Made by a program: the position numbers and the translations under genes
The notes under the pieces: model-generated
What the model saw: the letters and a program-made list of their open reading frames with translations, nothing else
What the model was told of the DNA's origin: nothing
The model's database searches: none
NCBI GenBank assembly: GCA_963775575.1
Contig: CAVZJG010000002.1
Coordinates: 1,054,001-1,118,000 of the forward strand
DNA from: Roseiarcus sp963775575
GTDB taxonomy: Bacteria; Pseudomonadota; Alphaproteobacteria; Rhizobiales; Beijerinckiaceae
Length of the DNA: 64,000 nucleotides
Direction: 5' to 3'
Shown: in pieces, positions 54,868 to 63,437 of the stretch
Layout of the letters: every line of letters begins with the position of its first letter
Numbering within the stretch: the stretch's first letter is position 1

Positions 54868-55586
54868 ACGCCCCGCCGCGCCGCGCCAAGCTCATCGATC
54901 CCCGCGACCGCCTGATCGTCGCGCTCGACGCGCCCGATCGGAATGAGGCCGAGCGCCTGGTCGCCGAACTTGGCGACAGCGTGCGATTCTATAAGATCGG
55001 CATGGAGCTCGCCTACGGCGGCGGCTTGGGTCTCGCGCCAACATTGGCGGCGGCGGGCAAGAAGGTCTTCATCGACCTGAAGCTGCACGACATCCCCAAC
55101 ACGGTCGAGCGCGCGACCGCGCAAATCGCCCGGCTCGGCGCCTATTTTCTCACCGTCCACGCCTATCCCCAGACGATGCGCGCGGCGGCGGCCGGCGCCA
55201 CGGGCTCTTCGCTGAAGTTGCTGGCGGTCACGGTCCTCACCTCCTGCGACGACGCCGATCTCGCCGAGGCTGGTTACGCCTTGGGCGTCCCAGCGCTGGT
55301 CGCGCGCCGCGCCGCGCAGGCGCAAGCGGCCGGTCTCGACGGGATCGTCGCCAGCGCCGCGGAGGCTGCGATGCTGCGCGCCGCCATCGGCGATTCGCTG
55401 CTTTTGGTCACGCCGGGCATTCGCCCCGCGGGCGCTTCCCTCGGCGACCAGAAGCGCATCGCGACGCCGGCTGAGGCGATCGGCGCCGGCGCCGACTACC
55501 TCGTCGTCGGGCGCCCGGTGACGCAAAGCGGCGATCCCAGGGCCGCCGCGCAGCGGATCGTCGCCGAGATCGCCGCGGCGCTTTGA
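54864..55586 (+). CDS. pyrF: Orotidine 5'-phosphate decarboxylase
   Basis: A 240-residue TIM-barrel enzyme, last step of UMP synthesis. LIVALDAPDRNEAERLV, the catalytic FIDLKLHDIPNTVERA (Lys-Asp...), LLLVTPGIRPAGASLGDQKR and DYLVVGRPVTQSGDP are complete. It is linked to the methyltransferase upstream by a 4-bp overlap. Confidence 0.97.
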   Translation: MNAPPRRAKLIDPRDRLIVALDAPDRNEAERLVAELGDSVRFYKIGMELAYGGGLGLAPTLAAAGKKVFIDLKLHDIPNTVERATAQIARLGAYFLTVHAYPQTMRAAAAGATGSSLKLLAVTVLTSCDDADLAEAGYALGVPALVARRAAQAQAAGLDGIVASAAEAAMLRAAIGDSLLLVTPGIRPAGASLGDQKRIATPAEAIGAGADYLVVGRPVTQSGDPRAAAQRIVAEIAAAL

Positions 55587-55643
55587 CTTGCACTCCTACG
55601 CGCGCGCGCTAGTCTCGTGGCGCCAAACGGACCGGAGCCGCCG

Positions 55644-55808
55644 ATGCTCAAAGGCTATGTCATTTCGCGCGTCGAAGTCGCCGATCCCGAGGCCGGCGCG
55701 GGCGCCGGCGCGGCGCGGCGCGATTTCCGTTCCGAGCCGTATCGGGCCAACCGGGCGCCGCTCCTGGCCGCGGCCGAAATCGAGACGGCCCTGGCGGAGG
55801 GCGCCTGA
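55644..55808 (+). pseudogene. Short DUF1330-like N-terminal fragment
   Basis: The first ~14 residues (MLKGYVISRVEVADPEA) repeat the start of the following DUF1330 protein (AKGYWIAHVDVVDADGY). The rest is Ala/Arg-rich, with RSEPYRANRAPLL. It may be a small real gene or a partial tandem duplication. It ends 1 bp before the next start. Confidence 0.35.
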
Positions 55809-55809
55809 C

Positions 55810-56115
55810 GTGGCCAAGGGCTATTGGATCGCGCACGTCGACGTCGTCGACGCGGACGGCTACAAGGCCTATCTCAGCGCGAACGCGATTCCGTTCGCCA
55901 AGTACGGCGGGCGGTTTCTCGTGCGCGCAGGGCGAAGCGAGCCGAAAGAAGGGGCGCTGCGCTCCCGGCATGTCGTCATCGAGTTCAAGGACTACGCGAC
56001 GGCGCTGGCTTGTTACCAATCGGAGGAGTATCGCCGCGCCCTGGCGCTGCGCTTGCCCGTCTCGCAAGGCGACCTCGTCGTCGTCGAGGGCTACGACGGG
56101 CCGCAACCGGGCTGA
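55810..56115 (+). CDS. DUF1330 family protein
   Basis: A 101-residue ferredoxin-like-fold protein: GYWIAHVDVVDADGYKAYLS, FAKYGGRFLVRAG, HVVIEFKDYATALACYQSEE and VVVEGYDGP are the family motifs. GTG 55810 is chosen by homology. Family proteins resemble small monooxygenase-like folds; the substrate is unknown. Confidence 0.88.
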   Translation: MAKGYWIAHVDVVDADGYKAYLSANAIPFAKYGGRFLVRAGRSEPKEGALRSRHVVIEFKDYATALACYQSEEYRRALALRLPVSQGDLVVVEGYDGPQPG

Positions 56116-56136
56116 AGCGCAAATTCGAGGAACGCC

Positions 56137-56952
56137 ATGGACGATATGCGGCTAGTCGTGACCGGCGCCGCCGGGCGCATGGGGAGGATACTCGTCAAGG
56201 CGATCGCGGAAGCGCCGGGCGTCGTCTTGAGCGGCGCGATCGAGCGCGCGGACTCGCCCGCTCTCGGCCAGGACGCGGGGCTTGTGGCCGGCGTCGGGGC
56301 GTCGGGGACGCCGATCTCCAGCGATCCCGCCGCCGCCTTGGCGAACGCCGACGGCGTGATCGACTTTTCCGCTCCGGCGGCGACGCGCGCGATCGCCGCG
56401 CTCGTCGCTCGCGCGCGCGTCGCCCTCGTCGTCGGCACCACCGGCCTCTCCGCGGACGATCTGACGAGCCTCGCCGCCGCGGCGCGCCACGCGCCGATCG
56501 TGCGCTCGGGCAACATGAGCCTCGGCGTCAATCTCTTGGCGCGGCTGGTGCGCGACGCCGCGCGCACGCTGGGGCCGGAGTTCGACATCGAAATCGTCGA
56601 AATGCATCATCGCATGAAAGTCGACGCCCCGTCGGGCACCGCGCTGCTGCTCGGCGAAGCGGCCGCCGAGGGGCGCGGCGTGACCTTGCGCGACCATTCG
56701 GTGCGCGGGCGCGACGGCGTCACCGGGGCCCGCAAGCCGGGGGCGATCGGCTTCGCCTCGTTGCGCGGCGGCACGGTGGTCGGCGATCACAGCGTCATCT
56801 TCGCCGGCAACGGCGAGCGCATCGTGCTTTCCCATCACGCCGAGGATCGCTCGCTGTTCGCGTCCGGCGCCCTCAAGGCGGCGCTGTGGGCGCGCGGCCG
56901 CAAGCCGGGGCTCTATTCGATGGCCGACGTGCTCGGGAATTCAGAGGGTTGA
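56137..56952 (+). CDS. dapB: 4-hydroxy-tetrahydrodipicolinate reductase
   Basis: A 271-residue enzyme of lysine/diaminopimelate synthesis. VVTGAAGRMGRILVKAI is the NAD(P)-binding start, VIDFSAPAATRAI and VVGTTGLSADDL follow, and EIVEMHHRMKVDAPSGTALL contains the catalytic His/Lys pair. It ends the plus-strand run pyrF-DUF1330-dapB. Confidence 0.97.
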   Translation: MDDMRLVVTGAAGRMGRILVKAIAEAPGVVLSGAIERADSPALGQDAGLVAGVGASGTPISSDPAAALANADGVIDFSAPAATRAIAALVARARVALVVGTTGLSADDLTSLAAAARHAPIVRSGNMSLGVNLLARLVRDAARTLGPEFDIEIVEMHHRMKVDAPSGTALLLGEAAAEGRGVTLRDHSVRGRDGVTGARKPGAIGFASLRGGTVVGDHSVIFAGNGERIVLSHHAEDRSLFASGALKAALWARGRKPGLYSMADVLGNSEG

Positions 56953-56981
56953 AGGACCGCGGCTCGACTGTTCGCCGCGCC

Positions 56982-57368
56982 TCACCACAATCGCGCCGCG
57001 CCGTAGGCGTCGAAGGTGTGTTCGTTGGAGACGAGCACGAGATCTTCCAACATGGACTGCGCGATCAGCGTCCGGTCGAGCGGGTCGCGATGAGGTCCGG
57101 GCAGCGCCCCTGCGACTTGCCCATGACAAACGCTGATCGGCAGTGCGATGAAACCCTGGCCGCCGATCACGGCGCCGAGGTCGGCCACGATCGCGGCGGC
57201 GCCGGGCAGTTTGCCGATGCGATGCTTGGTCGCAATTTCCCACGCCGAGGCGGCGCTGACGAAAATGTCGTTGCCTTCGCCGGCTATCGCGGTCCGCGCC
57301 GGGTCCGAAAGAGCCTCGTCGCCGGCAAGCCACCACAGGAAAGCGTGCGTGTCGAGCAGCAATCGCAC
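56982..57368 (-). CDS. VapC-type PIN-domain toxin
   Basis: A 128-residue PIN ribonuclease with conserved acidic residues in LLDTHAFLWWLAGDEAL, SAASAWEIATKHRIGKL and HRDPLDRTLIAQS. It follows the Phd-like antitoxin by 4 bp. Confidence 0.92.
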   Translation of the reverse strand: MRLLLDTHAFLWWLAGDEALSDPARTAIAGEGNDIFVSAASAWEIATKHRIGKLPGAAAIVADLGAVIGGQGFIALPISVCHGQVAGALPGPHRDPLDRTLIAQSMLEDLVLVSNEHTFDAYGAARLW

Positions 57369-57372
57369 GTCG

Positions 57373-57603
57373 CTACTTCCACGCGGCCAGTTCCTCGGCA
57401 GGCAGCGGCTCGAAAAATTCGGGCCCGACGGTCACCGTTCCGCGTAGCGCCCCGAATTGCCGCATAGCTGGCGCCGGAACGAAAGGCACGAGTTTGGCGA
57501 TTGGATGCTTGCCGCGCGCCAAAACATTCTCCTCGCCCGCTTCCACACGGGCGAGCAATTGCGACAGACGCGTTTTGGCGGCGTGAATGGTGATGGTTTC
57601 CAT
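57373..57603 (-). CDS. Phd/YefM-type antitoxin
   Basis: A 76-residue antitoxin: ITIHAAKTRLSQLLARVEAG then EENVLARGKHPIAKLVPF is the Phd fold, with a C-terminal toxin-binding tail (FFEPLPAEELAAW). A palindrome-like TAGCTAACCAAAGATAGCTA (57617-57636) directly upstream is a likely operator. Confidence 0.9.
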   Translation of the reverse strand: METITIHAAKTRLSQLLARVEAGEENVLARGKHPIAKLVPFVPAPAMRQFGALRGTVTVGPEFFEPLPAEELAAWK

Positions 57604-57737
57604 GGCTTGCTCATTAGCTAACCAAAGATAGCTAATCTGCCGATCTTTGCCGACCTTCAGCGCGCCGCCCGCGACGGCGAGGCGTTCTTTCGGCGAAGGC
57701 CCGTCTCCCAGGACACGGGTCTTGCCGACGGCCCGAC

Positions 57738-57773
57738 AAAAAAGCCCCGGTCCGCTGCGCGCGGGCCGGGGCT
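57738..57773 (-). terminator. Intrinsic terminator of the Bax-inhibitor-1 gene
   Basis: An 8-bp perfect stem (AGCCCCGG with CCGGGGCT) followed on the minus strand by six U residues, 20 bp after the gene's stop. Confidence 0.8.
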
Positions 57774-57792
57774 CGTTTCTTCGCTCGCAGGC

Positions 57793-58564
57793 TCAGTTCC
57801 GGCGACTGCCGGAGAGCATGAGCAGCATCTGGAACATATTGATGAAGTCGAGATAGAGCCGCAGCGCTCCGTAGATCGACTTCTTCTCCGCGGCTTCATA
57901 GGCGTCGCCGGCGGCGTAATTCTCTTTGATCGCCTGCGTGTCCCAGGCGGTCAGGCCGGCGAAGATGCCGATGCCGACGATCGAAAGCGCCCATTGCAGG
58001 CCGCTGCTCTGCAGAAAGAGGTTCACCACGCTCGCGATGATCAGCCCGAACAGGCCCATCATCATGAACGAACCCATCGCCGAAAGGCTGCGGCGCGTCG
58101 TATAGCCGTAAAGGCTCAAGGCGCCGAAGGCCGCCGCGGTCTCGAAGAACACGCGCGCGATCGAGCCCTCCGTGTACACCACCAGGAGCGCCGACATCGA
58201 CAGGCCGATGAGCCCGGCAAAGACGAGAAACGCGGTGCGCGCCGATGCGACCGACATCGTATTGAGCCGAGCCGTCAGATAGAACACGACCGCCAGTGGC
58301 GAGAGGACGACCAACCAGCGCAGACTGCGAAAAGTAGATGGCCTGACCGAATGCGCTGGCGGAAATCGGGCGACCGCCGGCGAACGTCACATCCGCCAAT
58401 TGGAAAGCCCCCCACGCGATCAACCCGGTCATCCCGAGACCGAGCGTCATGTAGTTGTATACGCCGATCATGTAGGCGCGCAGGCCCTGGTCGATTACGC
58501 CGGCGCCGGACCGGACGACGCCAGCGCCGGCGCGGGCGTTGGCAGAGCGGTCATAGTCGGACAT
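57793..58564 (-). pseudogene. Bax inhibitor-1 family membrane protein, frameshifted
   Basis: The N-terminal part (from ATG 58564: QGLRAYMIGVYNYMTLGLGM, GQAIYFSQSA) is in one frame. The rest (RWLVVLSPLAVVFYLTARLN through YGALRLYLDFINMFQMLLML) is in another; the switch lies near 58325. Joined, they give a normal seven-helix YccA/BI-1 protein of about 256 residues, involved in membrane protease (FtsH) control or calcium leak. All other features, including the terminator, are intact, so this is either a recent mutation or a single-base sequence error. Confidence 0.8.
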
Positions 58565-58701
58565 GGAAGACCTCGTCATCTTTCGTCGCGGCGTAGGGCG
58601 TAAGAGAACCGGCCCCGGGCCGGCGCGCCGCGCTCAACGCGTAATATGGTCGGGACCGCTCGCGCGCGCAAGGGCCGGCCAAAGCGAGTTCGAGCCTTTG
58701 A

Positions 58702-60300
58702 TCAATGGCCGCCGCCGCCGACCGCCGCCATTTGCGGCCGGCGCATGAACGCCGCGAGCCCGACCAGCGCGAGAAAGACCAGGGTCAGCGCGAGAAACAC
58801 GTCGCCGAGCGCGAGCACTTCGGCCTGCCGGCGCACCATCAGCGCTATTTCACGCGTCGCCGCGAGCGCGGCGTCGGAGCCGCGCGCCGCCAGCGCCGCG
58901 GTCATCCCGGCCAGCGTCTCGTCCGCGGCGGACCGGCCCCATACGACCGCCTCGCGCAGGCGCTCGAGGTGAAGGTCCATGCGCTTGTCGAGCATGGTGT
59001 TGATCAGCGCCAGGCCGAACGCGCCGCCGAGGTTGCGCAACAAGTTGAACAGGCCGGAGGCGTTCTTGATGCGGTGCGGCGGCAAGGCGCCGAGCGCGAG
59101 ATTGTTGATCGGCACCATGCACAGCATCAGCGAGAAGCCGCGGAACATCTGGGGAAAGAGCAATTCCCAGAAATCCCAATCGGCGGTGATGAACGAGGCC
59201 TGCCAGGTGCCGATGGCGAAGCCGACGAAGCCGACCGCGATCATCAGCCGGGGATCGATCTTGACCATCAGCCGTCCGGAGATCGGCGCCATGACGAACA
59301 TGCAGACGCCGGTGACGGCCATCGTCTCGCCGATCATCAGCGCCGAATAGCCGCGCACCGCGGCGAGGTAAACGGGGTAGATATAGGTCAGACCATAGAG
59401 GCCGATGCCGAGGACGAAGCCGAGCGCCGAGCCGGTCCAGAAATTGCGGTCGGCGAAGGCGGTCAGGTCGACGATCGGCTCCCGCGCCGTGAACATCCGC
59501 CAGAAGAAGACGACGGCGCCGAGCCCCGATATGACGAGGGCGGCCGTCACCGGCCCGCTTTCCAGCCAGTCCTTCGACGGGCCCTCCTCCAGCGCGTATT
59601 CGAGCGCGCCGAGAAAGGCGGTCATCGCGGCAACCCCTGTCCAGTCGAAATTCTTCAGCAGCTTCAGGTCGGGCTTGTCGAAATCGATCAGGAACCAGCA
59701 CGCGGTGGAGACGATGATCCCGGGAATGATGTTGACCAGAAACAGCCAATGCCAGGAAAAGAGGTCGGTCAGATAACCGCCCACGGTCGGTCCGATGGTC
59801 GGCGCCAGCGTCGCCACCAGCCCGATGATCGGCGCGATGATCGGCTGCTTGCTGCGCGGAAAGATGGTGAACGCCGAGGCGAAGACCGTCGGGATCATGC
59901 CGCCGCCGATGAACCCCTGCAAGGCCCGCCAGACGATCATCTCGTCGATCGAGGACGCCTCGGAGCAGAAGAAACTCATCAAGGTGAAGCCGGCCGCCGA
60001 GGCGACGAACACCGTGCGGGTGGAAAAAGCGCGCGACAGGAATCCCGACAACGGGATCATGATCACTTCGGCGATGAGATAGCTGGTCTGCACCCAGGTG
60101 ATTTCGTCTTGGGACGCCGAGAGCCCGGCCTGGATTTCGGACAGCGAGGCGGAGACGACCTGGATGTCCAGGATCGCCATGAACATGCCGAACACCATGA
60201 AGATGAAGGCGAAGAGGCGGCGCGGCTCGAAATGCTCGACCGCCGCCGCAGGCGCGGGGGCGTGAGCGCGCTGCGGAATCGCCGAGGCCGTCGCGCTCAC
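58702..60300 (-). CDS. emrB: EmrB/QacA-type (DHA2) multidrug efflux permease
   Basis: A 532-residue inner-membrane MFS drug:proton antiporter of the 14-helix DHA2 family. FMVFGMFMAILDIQVVSASL is motif D1-like, QTSYLIAEVIMIPLSGFLS motif A region, and GPTVGGYLTDLFSWHWLFLV motif C. GTG 60300 overlaps the emrA stop (GTGA). It works with the membrane-fusion protein and an outer-membrane channel not seen here. Confidence 0.93.
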   Translation of the reverse strand: MSATASAIPQRAHAPAPAAAVEHFEPRRLFAFIFMVFGMFMAILDIQVVSASLSEIQAGLSASQDEITWVQTSYLIAEVIMIPLSGFLSRAFSTRTVFVASAAGFTLMSFFCSEASSIDEMIVWRALQGFIGGGMIPTVFASAFTIFPRSKQPIIAPIIGLVATLAPTIGPTVGGYLTDLFSWHWLFLVNIIPGIIVSTACWFLIDFDKPDLKLLKNFDWTGVAAMTAFLGALEYALEEGPSKDWLESGPVTAALVISGLGAVVFFWRMFTAREPIVDLTAFADRNFWTGSALGFVLGIGLYGLTYIYPVYLAAVRGYSALMIGETMAVTGVCMFVMAPISGRLMVKIDPRLMIAVGFVGFAIGTWQASFITADWDFWELLFPQMFRGFSLMLCMVPINNLALGALPPHRIKNASGLFNLLRNLGGAFGLALINTMLDKRMDLHLERLREAVVWGRSAADETLAGMTAALAARGSDAALAATREIALMVRRQAEVLALGDVFLALTLVFLALVGLAAFMRRPQMAAVGGGGH

Positions 60301-61577
60301 GGCCTCGCGCCTTGTTCTCCGGCCGCGGCGCCAAGCCCCAGCAAGCCGATGAGGGTCGGCTTGGGCAGGCTTTCGTCGCGGGTGCGCACCGAGGCCACGA
60401 CCGACAGGCCCGGCCGCAGCGTTCCCTCCTTCAGCGCCTCGGGGTCCACCGCGATGCGGACGGCGATGCGTTGCACCACCTTGGTGAAATTGCCGGTCGC
60501 GTTGTCGGGCGGCAGCAACGAGAACTCGGCGCCCGAGGCCGGCGCGATCGACGCGACGACGCCGGGAATCACCCGTCCGCCGTAGGAATCGACGGCGAGG
60601 TCGACCTTCTGGCCGGGGCGGATCGAGCCGAGCTGGGTCTCCTTGAAATTGGCGTCGACATAGGCGCTGGTCAGGGGAACCAGCGCCAGCAGCCGCGTGC
60701 CCGACAGCGCGTACTGGCCGACTTCGACCGCCTTGTTGCCGACGACGCCGTCGAAGGGGGCGCGAATTTCGGTGAAGGAAAGGTCGCGCTCGGCCTTTTC
60801 CTCGGCGGTGGCCAGTTCGCCGCGCACGCGCACGGCCTCGGTCTGCTGCGCCTTCAGCACGTCCAGGTTGTCCTTGGCCCCAGAGAGCGCCGCTTCGGCG
60901 GAGGCTTTGGCGGCGTTCGCCCCGGCTGCCGCCGCGGCGGAGCGCGCGCGGTCGGCGGCGGCTTGCTCCAGGCGTTGCTGCGAACCGAAGTTCGTCTCCG
61001 CGAGCTTTTGCGAGCGATCGAATTCGAGCGCCGCGCGCTGTTGGTCGGCCTCGGCGCCTTGCAGTTGCGCGGCTGCGGCGCCGACTTGCGCCGCGGCCTG
61101 GGCGATCGCGGCGTCCTGCGCTTCGACCTGCCGGCCGATGCGCGCGATCGTCGCATCCTGGGTGGCGATCTTGGCCTTGGCGGCGTCGACCGCGAGACGG
61201 TAGTCGCCTCCGTCGAGCCTGACCAGGAGATCGCCCGCGTGGACGAAGGCGTTTTCGTCGACCGCGACCTCGGCGACGTGGGCGGCGACTTTGGCGGCGA
61301 TGATCGCCGTGTCGGCGCCGACATAGGCGTCGTCGGTGGTGACGAGGAAGCGTCCCTCGACGAACCAATCGTAGGCGAAGTAGCCGCCGTAGCCGAGCGC
61401 CGCGAGCAGGATCACGGGCAGGATGAAGCGGCGGCGCGAGCGGGGCGCCCGCGCGCTCGGCGGCGCGGCGGTCTCCGGCGCCACGGCGGCCTCGCGCGCG
61501 ACGACGGCCGTCATGGGCGGGCGTTCGTGCGTCGGCGCGAGAGCGACCGACGGGGAGTGGGTCTGGTCCTGCGACAT
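60297..61577 (-). CDS. emrA: EmrA-type membrane fusion protein
   Basis: A 426-residue HlyD-family adaptor. One N-terminal membrane helix (FILPVILLAALGYGGYFAY), a biotinyl-lipoyl half (VTTDDAYVGADTAIIAAKVA), long Ala/Gln-rich coiled coils (about 110-240), and FTEIRAPFDGVVGNKAVEVG completing the lipoyl fold. ATG 61577 lies just inside the operator-proximal leader; an upstream ATG at 61616 would overlap the operator. Confidence 0.92.
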   Translation of the reverse strand: MSQDQTHSPSVALAPTHERPPMTAVVAREAAVAPETAAPPSARAPRSRRRFILPVILLAALGYGGYFAYDWFVEGRFLVTTDDAYVGADTAIIAAKVAAHVAEVAVDENAFVHAGDLLVRLDGGDYRLAVDAAKAKIATQDATIARIGRQVEAQDAAIAQAAAQVGAAAAQLQGAEADQQRAALEFDRSQKLAETNFGSQQRLEQAAADRARSAAAAAGANAAKASAEAALSGAKDNLDVLKAQQTEAVRVRGELATAEEKAERDLSFTEIRAPFDGVVGNKAVEVGQYALSGTRLLALVPLTSAYVDANFKETQLGSIRPGQKVDLAVDSYGGRVIPGVVASIAPASGAEFSLLPPDNATGNFTKVVQRIAVRIAVDPEALKEGTLRPGLSVVASVRTRDESLPKPTLIGLLGLGAAAGEQGARP

Positions 61578-61597
61578 TTCGTAGCACCCGGGGGTCA

Positions 61598-61614
61598 GAC
61601 CGAACCGTTCGGTC
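61598..61614. promoter_or_regulatory. TetR-type operator, emrA-proximal
   Basis: GACCGAACCGTTCGGTC, a 17-bp palindrome with a central unpaired base. Its twin lies at 61660-61676, 62 bp centre to centre. Confidence 0.8.
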
Positions 61615-61624
61615 ATTTCCGTAT

Positions 61625-61653
61625 TGACTTAGTTCGAGGACGTGACTAAATCA
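61625..61653. promoter_or_regulatory. Overlapping divergent promoters of emrAB and tetR
   Basis: On the plus strand TTGACT (61625-61630), 17 bp, TAAATC (61648-61653). On the minus strand a TTGATT and TAAGTC occupy nearly the same bases with the same spacing. The pair is enclosed by the two operators. Confidence 0.5.
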
Positions 61654-61659
61654 AGACCA

Positions 61660-61676
61660 AACCGAACGGTTCGGTC
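61660..61676. promoter_or_regulatory. TetR-type operator, tetR-proximal
   Basis: AACCGAACGGTTCGGTC, the second copy of the palindrome, overlapping the expected tetR transcription start and so suited to autoregulation. Confidence 0.8.
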
Positions 61677-61695
61677 ATTTTTTTCACTCGGCCTT

Positions 61696-62358
61696 ATGGA
61701 GGCGACGGCGGCGATGGATGCCGAAATCTTGGCGGAGCATGACGCGCACGCGGGCGACGGCGGCGCCAAGCGGCGACAGATCATGGACGGCGCGCGAACG
61801 GTTTTTCACCATCAGGGCTTCGACGGCGCCAGCATGAACGACATCGCGCAAGCCGCCGGCGTCTCCAAGGGAACGCTGTACGCCTACTTCGACTCCAAGG
61901 AGCAATTGTTCGAAACGCTGATCCGCGAAGAGCGCGCGACGCAGGCCGAGCGGACGTGCGTGTTTCCCGGCGACGAGACCGACCCCGCGACGGCGCTCGC
62001 CACTTATGGCCGGCGGCTGGTGGCGAAGATCATCAGCCCGGAGATGCTCGCCCAGGCGCGCGTCGTCGTCGCCGCGGCGCCGAAATTTCCGCGCCTCGGC
62101 CGGGCGTTCTACGAGGCCGGGCCGCTCTACGGCGTGCGCCTGCTCACCGAGCGGCTCGACCGCTTCGTCGCCGCCGGGAAGCTCGCGGTCGACGACACCG
62201 AGCGGGCGGCGCGCCAGTTCATCGACCTGTGCACCGCCGACACCCTCAAGCGGGTGCTGTTCGCGATGGTCGATACGGTCACCGCCGAGGAGATCGACGC
62301 CACGGTCGACGCCGCGGTGGCGATGTTCCTCAGGGCCTACCCGCCGCCGCCGGGTTGA
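61696..62358 (+). CDS. TetR-family transcriptional repressor
   Basis: A 220-residue regulator. MNDIAQAAGVSKGTLYAYFD is the helix-turn-helix, and the C-terminal part is the ligand-binding/dimer domain (AcrR-like). An in-frame ATG-type start at 61642 is upstream of the operator and ignored; ATG 61714 (GGAGG 11 nt before) is an alternative to 61696. Divergent from emrAB, which it most likely represses. Confidence 0.9.
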   Translation: MEATAAMDAEILAEHDAHAGDGGAKRRQIMDGARTVFHHQGFDGASMNDIAQAAGVSKGTLYAYFDSKEQLFETLIREERATQAERTCVFPGDETDPATALATYGRRLVAKIISPEMLAQARVVVAAAPKFPRLGRAFYEAGPLYGVRLLTERLDRFVAAGKLAVDDTERAARQFIDLCTADTLKRVLFAMVDTVTAEEIDATVDAAVAMFLRAYPPPPG

Positions 62359-62545
62359 GCGTTTCGCGGCGCCTCGCTGAGGCTGTTCGGAGTTCGATCG
62401 ATAGGAGGCGCCGCCGGCGCCCCGCTCCGCCAAGCAAACCATGAACAAGGCTGCTCAATGACCGTCTCATAGGCGGCGAGTCGGCGTCGCGCACCTTGCC
62501 TTCGCGCCGGCGCGCCGATATAGAACCGCCTCGCGCCGCGACCGC

Positions 62546-62621
62546 GCTCCCATCGTCTAGCGGCCCAGGACGTCGCCCTCTCACGGCGAAAACAGGGGTT
62601 CGATCCCCCTTGGGAGCGCCA
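62546..62621 (+). tRNA. tRNA-Glu (CTC anticodon)
   Basis: A complete cloverleaf. The acceptor GCTCCCA pairs with TGGGAGC, the anticodon loop is CTCTCAC (anticodon CTC, reads GAG), the T-arm has GGTTCGATC, and CCA is encoded at 62619-62621. Confidence 0.95.
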
Positions 62622-62994
62622 GTAAATTCCGCCGCTCTCGGAGCCTTCTGGCCGGCCCGTCGATTGAACGGCCGATGCGCCGGCGCGCGCTTCCGTGGAC
62701 AGCGTCGGACGCCGGACGGCAATCGGGCTCGGTCCTCGATCCTCGCGCCCCAAACGAGGCCGCCGCAAGTCGGGTCGTGTCCCCTCTCGTGATGCAGCAG
62801 GGCGGAGCAAGCCGCTCGGCGGCGTCGCTTCGGGCTTTTCCTCGACGCCATGGCCTCGCCCGCGCCACGACCGAGATCGGTCCGGCCGGTATCGTCTGCA
62901 ACGCCCCCAAAGGCCCGCCGCCATATCGGCCCGCTCAGAATTGAGGTTGTTCGAGGCGTCCGATAGGTTGAGCGCATGGAGGAGGCATCGCGAC
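62622..62994. other. 373-bp region after tRNA-Glu without a gene
   Basis: Only short Arg-rich frames are seen. The 3' end of tRNA genes is a common integration site, but no repeat of the tRNA end is found nearby. Confidence 0.4.
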
Positions 62995-63354
62995 ATGAGC
63001 GACTTGAAAGCGATCGCAGAACGGCGCGAGTGGGCGCATCAGCGGCTGCTGGCGCTGGATTCCAACGTCTACCAGGCCTTTCTGACCATGGAGCAGGCGG
63101 CCTACGCCGACGGCGCCTTGTCAAAGAGGCACAAGGAGCTCGTCGCCATCGGCATCTCGGTCGTCATCAACTGCAAATCCTGCATGCAGTGGCACGTCGA
63201 GCAGGCGGCCCGCGCCAACGCCAGCTTTGAGGAGGTGTTGGAAGCGGTCGGGGTGGGCATTGAAATGGGCGGCGGCCCCGCGACCGTTGCCGCTCGCTTC
63301 GCCTTGGAAGCGATGGACGCGGCGTACAAACGCGGCGCGGTCGGGCGATCTTGA
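62995..63354 (+). CDS. Carboxymuconolactone decarboxylase/AhpD-like protein
   Basis: A 119-residue protein. KRHKELVAIGISVVINCKSC then MQWHVEQAARANAS carries the AhpD CxxC with the following His, suggesting a peroxidase/disulfide function rather than decarboxylation. GGAGGAGGC lies a little upstream of ATG 62995. Confidence 0.9.
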   Translation: MSDLKAIAERREWAHQRLLALDSNVYQAFLTMEQAAYADGALSKRHKELVAIGISVVINCKSCMQWHVEQAARANASFEEVLEAVGVGIEMGGGPATVAARFALEAMDAAYKRGAVGRS

Positions 63355-63437
63355 GCCTCGTCGTCAGGCGCGGCCAAATGGCAACACGGGTCGCCGACAC
63401 GCGACGCTGGGCGCGGGGGAAGCAGAGGAACGGAGCC

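Noticed and set aside
62546..63000. Integration site at tRNA-Glu
   Set aside because: No duplicated tRNA end, integrase or foreign genes follow; the downstream genes look chromosomal.
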